Shown: positions 56,365-64,000 of the stretch, in pieces
How positions within the stretch are numbered: the stretch's first letter is position 1
Layout: each line of letters starts with the position of its first letter
Assembly (NCBI GenBank): GCA_022828595.1
Contig: JAKGHH010000003.1
Span: 60,687,759 to 60,751,758 of the forward strand
DNA length: 64,000 bases
Direction: 5' to 3'
DNA from: Nelumbo lutea
Lineage: Eukaryota > Streptophyta > Magnoliopsida > Proteales > Nelumbonaceae
The notes under the pieces: model-generated
What the model was told of the DNA's origin: nothing
The model's input: the letters and a program-made list of their open reading frames with translations, nothing else
Databases searched by the model: none
Position numbers and translations under genes: made by a program

Positions 56365-58210
56365 TACATAGTTACGATATTATTAAAAAATGAATTGAAT
56401 CATGCTTCAATTCATTTTGTGAGTGTTACTTGCAAAAGCCATCATGTCATCCAATACCTCATGGAATACAAAGTGCATGGTATCCCTGGAATGCTGAAAA
56501 CAATGTTTTATTATGTAAAACCATTGATTTTGACAAATATATGAAAGAAACATTACTATCTTCTTTTCAACAATAATGTTACAACTATTCTATACCTAAC
56601 CTATTAATAGAAAATGACCGTACAAATGCCTAAATGCACATACTCTCATTCGAAAAATTTTGTATATCTGCTCATCTCAACCCATAAGTAGCTCCATAGT
56701 ATACCAATGTCCACTAAGTGAACTTCCTTGTTTGGGCATGGATTTTAATTTGTAAAAAATTGATTTTTAATAGTCACAATAACAAAATTTTAGCCTCTAC
56801 TACCAATATTTGTAATTAAAATATATGACAAAGCTGATATCATGTTGCATGGTAGTGAACCACAATACAATCTAAAATGACATTAACTATTAATGAAACA
56901 TAATTTGTTTACACCATAGTTTTAAATATTGAAAAAACAAAAAAAGCACACAATAGCACTATTACAATTATAGAGAGAGAGAGAGAGTAATACGATTTGC
57001 ACAAATAATAATTATTTAAACAAATAAGACTTTATCCACAACAAAAAAAACTACTAGAATTTACACAAATAAATTTAATTCAATCAAAATATATCAACAA
57101 TAAAGAAACTATTATAATTTTTTTGCATAAATAAAATATATTTTGTGAGTTCACCATGCCAAAGGATAGTATATTTTGTATATGTACATATGTAATTATA
57201 TATAAAATATATTCCTCCCATTTTCTATATTTAATTTTATCATTTATTTATTTTAATATTATGTTTTTTATGAAGTTCTTTTTACTACTTTTATGTTCAT
57301 TAGGTTAACCATTTATTTATTTTACATTATTTCTACCATATCTTAAATTACCAATTTTTAATATCTTTTATTATTTTATTTTTTTATTGTTACATTTTTA
57401 CTTTTTATTTTATTACTCTCTTTGGCAATATAATTTATATATAATTTCACATATACAATACATACATATATATAATTAAATAATATACAATATAATATAT
57501 AATATATCATATTGCATTAGCCATTTGTTTATTTTTTTATCATATATCTGTGAGTGAGGTGGTTAGGCTATGTATGGGGTGTTCCATCACATGCATTATT
57601 TGATGACGCAAGTGTTTCTTTTATTTGCTTCAAGTCTGCGATGAGTTTGTGCCGATCATGGTTCTGTAACATCTTTACATTCATCGCAAGTATGCGTGGG
57701 TTTAAAGCTCATTGGGTTGTGGATTCATCGCAGACATTCATATTAGACTGGTTTAACATCTTGCTCTGATGGTCTAAGTGACCACCATGTACCTACAATA
57801 TCATTTTACCAATTTTTAATAATTTTTACAAAAAAGTATGTTGCAACTCACTACAGAATTATGAATTCCACTATAGACCTATAAAAGTTTAAAATGTCAA
57901 ATACCCCCATGCTATACACCAATGCCCACTTGTAAATTGGCATCAATTCTGAGCTAGCACCTACCCCAACTGTACTTTGGATCTAAGAATTCTAATGTTG
58001 GGTTGAACCGTCATTCTCCCTAATTTTTATTCTTTTATTATTTTTTATTACCTTTTATGTTTTTATATTATTTATTTTTTACAATATAATTTCTATATAT
58101 AATTATATATATATATATATACAAATAAATAAATGTATAAATATAGTAAATATAATATGTGTATAAATGTAATAGAATATATAATAAAATATATATGTTA
58201 TAAATAATTA
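56365..58210. other. AT-rich intergenic sequence
   Basis: (GA)n at about 56972-56988, many ATATAT words at 57420-57520 and 58095-58210. No gene supported. Confidence 0.55.
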
Positions 58211-58596
58211 TCTATATATACTTATTACGGAACGTGTCTTTTCTCCTTGCGCTAAATGGAATCTACTCATGCGAGTAGATTAATCGTTTCACGTGCAAGG
58301 AGCTCATGCATGTATCCATCGCATGAGACACGCATTTGAGTTTCACTTCTCCCATTTTCTCCAATTTCTTCTTCTTGATGTTTCCCATGCTCCCCTTCCT
58401 ACCTCTCCCCTGCCCCTCCCTTTTCTCTCTTGTTGAGTAAGCCACTCCCTCTTTGATTCCTCTCTCTTAGTTCTCTCTCTCTGTATCTCTCCCTAGTCGG
58501 TTGGTCAGTGATAGTTGCAGTTGCCATGTTCGTGGTTCCAACAATCCATATCTAGCTCGGCCCATCTTCTTCATCTTTTCCTTTGTAGCTAAAAAA

Positions 58597-59045
58597 TAGT
58601 TGAACCTTAAAATAAGAGGTTTTGGTTGGGGCTTTGGCTGTGGAGCTAGAGGCAATCATAGCTGCGGAGAGGCCGTGGTGGTGGCCGTTGTGACTAAGCT
58701 AGGGCGACTGGTTAAGGAAGGAAAGATCAGAAGCTTAGATCAGAAGTGGGTCCTTGTTGCCTTAGTGACAGTAACGACCTTCCTCAGTGACAGAAACTGC
58801 TATTTGTGGCACATTATTTTGGCAAAACTGTTTGTGATTCCAATAAGGAGGGGTTATTGGGGTAATACCTTCGACTCAGAAGTTGTCAACAGAGCTCCGT
58901 ATTTAGTGGATGGATCTCAGTCCTCAGTTACAGAAACTGCTATTCGTGGCACATTATTCTGGCAAAACTATTTGTGATTCCAATAAGGAGGGGTTATTGG
59001 GGTAATACCTTCGACTCAGAAGTTGTCAACAGAACTCCGTATTTT
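58597..59045 (+). pseudogene. 40S ribosomal protein S2 (uS5) fragment, rearranged
   Basis: After a decayed Gly-rich N-terminus (RGFGWGFG at about 58615) the frame reads VTKLGRLVKEGKIRSLDQ, identical in pattern to uS5. Sequence then jumps over roughly a hundred codons to LWHIILAKLFVIPIRRGYWG (family [23 protein letters not shown]), with frameshifts. uS5 shapes the mRNA entry and decoding site of the small ribosomal subunit. The missing middle includes most of the RNA-binding fold, so it is non-functional. The second segment occurs twice because of a 140-bp tandem duplication. Confidence 0.85.
58781..59044. repeat. 140-bp tandem duplication inside the ribosomal S2 fragment
   Basis: TCCTCAGTGACAGAAACTGC (58781) recurs as TCCTCAGTTACAGAAACTGC (58921). 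The copies agree almost fully through GTTGTCAACAG.GCTCCGTATTT-like words. Confidence 0.9.
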
Positions 59046-59050
59046 TTCTT

Positions 59051-60803
59051 TCTTCTTCCCCACGGATGAAACAAGGCTCTACCCCATCTTCTTTTCATTC
59101 TTTACTAGGCTGAAAACAAGTATTTTGCTCTTGCTACTACAGGGTTCCTAAACATATATTTAGTGCAACTAGATACACATCCATTGATATCTAGTCAGCT
59201 GGTTGCGATTTTGTTGAGCTCCTTCTAGGAAAGGTAGGCAATTGTCTACACCCTTCGATGTTAAATCCCACATTATTAGATATGATCAAATCAATGTTTT
59301 AGCATGGTTCCTTTAATCTTGTGTTAATTCTCTTGATTTTTAATGAATCCTCATTTGCAAATTGTGATTTCTTAATTTTTAAATATTATTGGATGAACTG
59401 ATATTTTCTTGTAATTTTTCATTGCCACATTGGTCAAAATTGAGATGGATTTCTCACATTGGTCAAAACTAATATCGAATAAATGCATTCATTTTCATTG
59501 GGTTTGTTTCAACATAAATTGGATAATTTTTTTTTTATGCTGCAATATTTCAACTTTGCAGGCTTTTTTAGATCTTTTACTTTCAATGTTATAGATTGTT
59601 GGTGGGAGGTGTAAAAAATATAGATGCAAGTTCATTTCATTGGGTGGTGCTCAGCATGTGATTTTATAGTGATAGATGATATTTTTTATTATACACATGC
59701 ATCTATATTACTTTCACCACTATTAAAATTTGTTTAAATTACCTTAAAGAGAAGGCATCGTATAATTTTATAATTAATATTGATCGTTTGTAATTATTAT
59801 CTAGTGTTAACATTTCATATTTATAATTAATATTATCTTTTAAAATTTATTACTCTAACTTTGATATTTTAAAAAATTTAAAATGTTTAGATGCTTTATT
59901 TAAAGTATTAAAGAATAATACATGTATTCTTTTGGTATAATTGTTTTTGTTTTATAGACCATTGACATATTGTTCTAAGACCTTTTATAAGAAATATCAT
60001 GATTTATAATTTAAATGTTATGTATCAATTTTTTGAACATTTTATTGCATTAACATAATAATATTTCATCTAATTGTAATATTCAAGATACTTTTTTTAC
60101 AAAATTTAATATCATTTTTAATATATTAATCATTTATTATGTTTTTTCTAAATATACCATAACTCAAATTGATATACATTTAATTGCCACTAAAGATATA
60201 CTAAGAATACAAAGATTATACGTAGCATAGATAATTGTATAGAATGTTACTGTATAAGTTTGTCCCATTTGATAAAATTGTATAATACACAAAGAAAAAT
60301 GTGTTCATAAGCATATTATGATATGTTGTTTTTTGAATGAAATATATTATAAAAATAATACTCTTCTAAACATTTATATTTATCATAAATGTTATTAGAG
60401 TAATTTTTTATGTGATTTACACTTTTTTATCATTTAAATTTTTTTTATAAGATCAATAGTAGGTATTATTAACTTATATGTTATTAAAATTTTAATAAAA
60501 AGATAGTTCTAATAAGTTTAATATCATGGGAACATATTTATTTATATAATTCTTTTATCTATTATATAAATAAAGAATTCACAATCATCATTGGCAAACA
60601 CGTAAGTTAGGTATAATAAAAGTAACATTAAATTCTCTTTATTCAATACTAAATTTCAATTTTACTTGATTAACATATGAGAAATGACGCAATATACACT
60701 ATTACTACTAAAAAAAATCATAAATGTCTTTTAATTCTAGTATTAGTAAGGAAAAATGACTTAAGATTATTGTTTGTAAAATTTATTATATATTAAGTTA
60801 TAA
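59051..60803. other. AT-rich intergenic sequence
   Basis: From about 59560 onward nearly all A and T with short homopolymers. No gene or clear repeat recognised. Confidence 0.55.
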
Positions 60804-60812
60804 TTTAATTAA

Positions 60813-61357
60813 GGGAAAATTCTTGATTAGTACCCTATACTTTGGGCTTAGTGTTACCTTGGTCCCTAAACTTTAAAATGGGACAATTTAGTACCCAAAC
60901 TTTTAAAACGTGACGGTCCAGTACTTGTAGTTAACTAGCTATTAAGTGGCATTTGAAAAAAGATACAAATGCCCTTTAAGTGTTATTTAATTTTCTTTAT
61001 CAACCATCTAAATGTTGACAAAAAATTAACAGTCCCAAATCTTTGCCTTTTCCATTGAAGTTAGGGTCACATTTGAGTGGGCATTCTAGTGACCCTAACT
61101 TTCTTGAATAGAGGAGGCAAAGATTTAATATTGTTAATTTTTTGTCAATGTTTGGATATTTGATAAAGAAAATTAGATGACACTCGAAGGGAATTTGTGT
61201 TTTTTTCAAATGCCACTTAATGACTAGTTAACTAGTTAGCAATATGTATTGGATTGTTATGTTTTGAAAGTTCGAGTATTGAATTGTTGCATTTTAAACT
61301 TCAGGGACAAAAGTGGCATTAGGCCCAAAGTACAGGGTATTAATATGGAATTTTTCC
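60813..61357. mobile_element. Palindromic Mutator-like MITE, 545 bp, 9-bp target-site duplication
   Basis: TTTAATTAA flanks both ends exactly (60804-60812 and 61358-61366). Ends GGGAAAATTCTTGATTAGTA and, on the other strand, GGAAAAATTCCATATTAATA. Nearly the whole element is one inverted repeat: CTTTGGGC, TTGGTCCCTAAACTT, AACTAG, GTGGCATTTGAAAAA and TTTGCCT..CTTTCTTGA-type words all have partners. No coding. A 9-bp duplication is the hallmark of the Mutator superfamily. Confidence 0.88.
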
Positions 61358-61366
61358 TTTAATTAA

Positions 61367-61949
61367 ATATTTCATTGAACAATTTACAAAGTAATGCTTT
61401 TATGATTTTTATTTTATAAGTTTGGTAACAATAGAGTGGAGATGATTCAATGTTATAATTAGTTTTAAGTTTATTTTTTTATATACATTATTGTAATTGA
61501 ATCGATTTTCTTTTTGTTATTCATTAATGAGTTTGATATAATTATCTCTCTTTTTTTTTTTATGTATACCATTTAGATAAATTTACCTAGCAGGTGATTG
61601 ATTACTTAATTAAATGCAAATACTCTATAATTTACTTATTACGCGCTTTATTGAAAATGATAAGCTTTTCCAAAACTTAAAGGAAGTGTTTGATCTACTA
61701 TAGATAAGTTGTTTATCCTTATGTAGGCCTTCATTCTAATAATTTTCCAATGTGGAACAATGCTTATTCATTCAACACTAAAAATGGTGAGTGTTGTCCT
61801 ACATTTCTAATTTTTAGAATGAAAACTTTGTTTTCATTTATATAAGAATAGTTAACTTTTGAGAACAATATACTTTTTCCATATATGGCTTTAACAACCC
61901 TCGAACTTTGCCAAAAAGCTACTTTTGACTGAAAAGTTAAAAGGGAAAA
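61367..61949. other. AT-rich intergenic sequence
   Basis: No gene or repeat recognised. Confidence 0.5.
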
Positions 61950-62545
61950 TGCACCATTATAGATGTCATTGAGATATCCATTAAATAATGAATAAAATAA
62001 TAAAAATCAATTTTTATTTAATAATTAATTAATAAAAAAGAATAATTATAGATAATGTTCACTTAATAAAAAATTAGAAAAAGTTATAGGTGGCCTTGCT
62101 CATGAATCTTGAAAATAATCATTAAATATGTTCAAACCAGAGGGGCTTGCTCATGAATCTTGAAAAATTACAAATGGTCTTGTTCTGGCTTCTACAACAC
62201 CAAAAGGAAGAAGAAGTAAAAGTTCAAGATTCTTCATCCACCTTTTTTTTTTAGTCACATGCGAGATTCAACAAGAAGAAATTGTAAGTGGGACCCCCTT
62301 GTAATTTTTATTTATTTTTCTTAAGTCAAACCCACCTATAATTGTTATTTTTATTAATTAATTATTAAACAATTTTTTTTATTCTTGGTCACATATGAAT
62401 AAAATGGAAATTTCAAGTAGGTTTCACTTGTAACTTTCCGGATTATTTTACTTGAACAATGTAATTTCATAATTATTTATTATTATTTTATTCATTGTTT
62501 AACAGATTTATCAATGAACATCATGTGTGTTTGCCTAATGCTGGC
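61950..62545. repeat. Fold-back element with long AT-rich arms
   Basis: Left GATGTCATTGAGATATCCAT and AATGAATAAAATAATAAAAA; right (opposite strand) GATGTTCATTGATAAATCTG and AATGAATAAAATAATAATAA. Inner arms AATTATAGATAATG../GTTATAGGTGG and CCACCTATAATTGTT also pair. GGGGCTTGCTCATGAATCTT / GGCCTTGCTCATGAATCTT is a short direct repeat inside. Non-coding. Confidence 0.55.
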
Positions 62546-63000
62546 CTTTCCAACTTAGTCTAAGGTCCAAATTGGCCATTTTAATTCTTTAGGGTCAAAT
62601 GTGGGTTTTTAATAAAGTTTGTGGGCTACCAAAGCCAAAAGTCCCATATATAATATAAATTAAATTATTTAATGTGAAAAAATAAAACATATTTGTGTAT
62701 TATATATATATTAAAACAAAGAGGTAAAAAATTCTTATTTATCTTCTAAATTATCTCTAATTTCTAATTATCTAAAAAATTATCTCTAATTAGATAGAGA
62801 GTTTCTCTCCTAACCTAAATGACCTCTAATTCCTATTTATCCTCTCCCCAACTTTTTATCTATATCTATCCAAAAAATTTTGGATTAAAAAAATTAAGAA
62901 TTATTTAAATATTCTAACAAAATTATATAATAACTTTAAAATATTTATTAAAAACATAAAAAAATAATTTTATATTTTTAGAAAATATATCACGAAATTA
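62546..63000. other. AT-rich sequence
   Basis: Includes short repeats CTCTAATTTCTAATTATC near 62754-62800. No gene supported. Confidence 0.45.
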
Positions 63001-64000
63001 TGTACTAACAATTTAAAATCTGTTTTTCCAAATTATCAATTTAAATGTTATTCAAATTATAAAAACTTAACATTAAAAAATAAAATCTTATCTAAATATT
63101 TCAATAAATAAATATTGTAAATAACAAATATTACAAATATATAAATAACTATATAACAAAACATTTAGTAAGATGTAATAGCTTTAAATAAATAAAATTC
63201 AAATAACAAAAATATTAAATCTTTTACATATTATTTAAATGTTTAAATAAATATTTAACATAACTAGATTTTAAATAGTTAAAATAAGGAAAATATGTAA
63301 TAAATTTAAAAATTTCATAAAAGTGGGAAAATAAGTATAACATATTATTGAAATTAATAATAATTTAATATCTTACAAACCTAACAATGAAATTATGTAT
63401 TAATAGTATAAATTATAATTTAGTGTATTATTAATTTCAGTCAATAAAAAAAAAGATTAAATATTTTAAATATTATTTAAAAATTTAAATAACTAAATAT
63501 TTAACATAACTAGATTTTAAATAGTTAAAATAACGAAAATAAATAATAAATTTAAAAATTTTCTTAAAAGTAGAAAAATAATTATAGCATAATATTAAAA
63601 TTAATAATAATTCAATACTTTACAAAATTAATAATAAAATTTGGCAATAATAGTATAAATTATAATTTTATGGATTATTAAATTAAATAAATAATTAATT
63701 TTTAAAATTTTAAATATTGTACATATTATTTTAGTAGTTAAGTAACTAAATATTTTAAATAACAAAATATTTAACATAACTAGATTCTAAATTTGTTAAA
63801 ATAAAGAGGTTATGTAATAAATTTAAAAAATATGAAAAGTAGAAAAATAATTATAACATAATATTGAAATTAATAATAATTTAATATTTTTACATAATAT
63901 TGTAAGTAATAATTTCACTTATATCAATTAATAATTTGAGAAAATAACTTTCACAAAAATTAATATTTATTAATAATAATTTTAAACTCTTAATATATAT
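63000..64000. repeat. AT-rich tandem repeat, unit about 246-270 bp, reaching the window edge
   Basis: ATTTAACATAACTAGATT starts at 63253, 63499 and 63769 (offsets 246 and 270). Shared words follow in each unit: ATAATAAATTTAAAAA, AGTAGAAAAATAATTATA, TTGAAATTAATAATAATTTA and AATAGTATAAATTATAATTT. The units are diverged and almost pure A/T. The array probably continues beyond 64000. Confidence 0.8.

Larger units (their letters stand above)
58211..59050 (+). mobile_element. Second Helitron-like unit (5' part) carrying a ribosomal S2 fragment
   Basis: A TC start after A within a TA-rich lead is followed by CTCCTTGCGCTAAATGGAAT and CATGCGAGTAGATT, which resemble 52055-52110 (CCCCTTTTGCTATTTGGAAT, CGTGCGAGTAGATT). 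A CT-rich tract follows in both units. A 3' end was not found, so the right boundary is only where the recognised content stops. Confidence 0.4.

Overview
The window is nuclear DNA of a flowering plant. It is AT-rich, with spliceosomal introns (GT..AG), plant-type LRR receptor kinase and proteasome genes, and dense layers of plant transposons. I could not fix the species. Only two host genes look functional. (1) The minus strand at 3615-11534 carries five 5' exons of the 20S proteasome beta-1 subunit (PBA1 type). The gene runs off the left edge, and its long introns are stuffed with LINE, solo-LTR and fold-back debris. (2) The plus strand at 36490-38724 carries a complete two-exon receptor-like pseudokinase of the TMKL1 type.

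Layout: 1-3614 is PBA1 intron 5, with a decayed L1-type LINE and a solo LTR. 3615-11534 are the PBA1 exons; introns 2 and 3 hold a 5'-truncated LINE with clear target-site duplications and other LINE tails. 11900-14130 holds fold-back repeats and a tRNA-like SINE remnant. 14135-18830 is a terminal-inverted-repeat unit split by a defective Copia element (14777 to about 17625). 19700-22690 is a cluster of MITEs. 23546 to about 25817 is a non-autonomous Helitron on the minus strand. About 26050-31000 is a Ty3/Gypsy remnant with gag and a minisatellite. 31000-34035 is AT-rich sequence and a tandemly repeated fold-back family. 35530-36310 holds MITEs and a long inverted repeat just upstream of the TMKL1-like gene. 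39590-44815 holds more MITE-like units.

45714-50055 is an LTR retrotransposon on the minus strand. It has a primer binding site, a polypurine tract and no recognisable protein domain; its interior is mostly a 57-bp tandem array plus a 13-bp minisatellite.

51973-56364 and a related unit starting near 58211 look like Helitrons that carry host gene pieces. The first holds a dolichyldiphosphatase/LPP-gamma N-terminal fragment, an exon of a LIP1-type small GTPase with both splice sites and one in-frame stop, and an unidentified exon; the second holds a ribosomal protein S2 (uS5) fragment. The right end is AT-rich, with a 545-bp palindromic Mutator-like MITE (9-bp target-site duplication) and a 246-270-bp AT-rich tandem repeat running off the right edge.

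The two host genes are unrelated in function: protein turnover and membrane receptor signalling. Most of the other structure is transposon biology. All identifications come from reading the sequence and family knowledge; no search was run.
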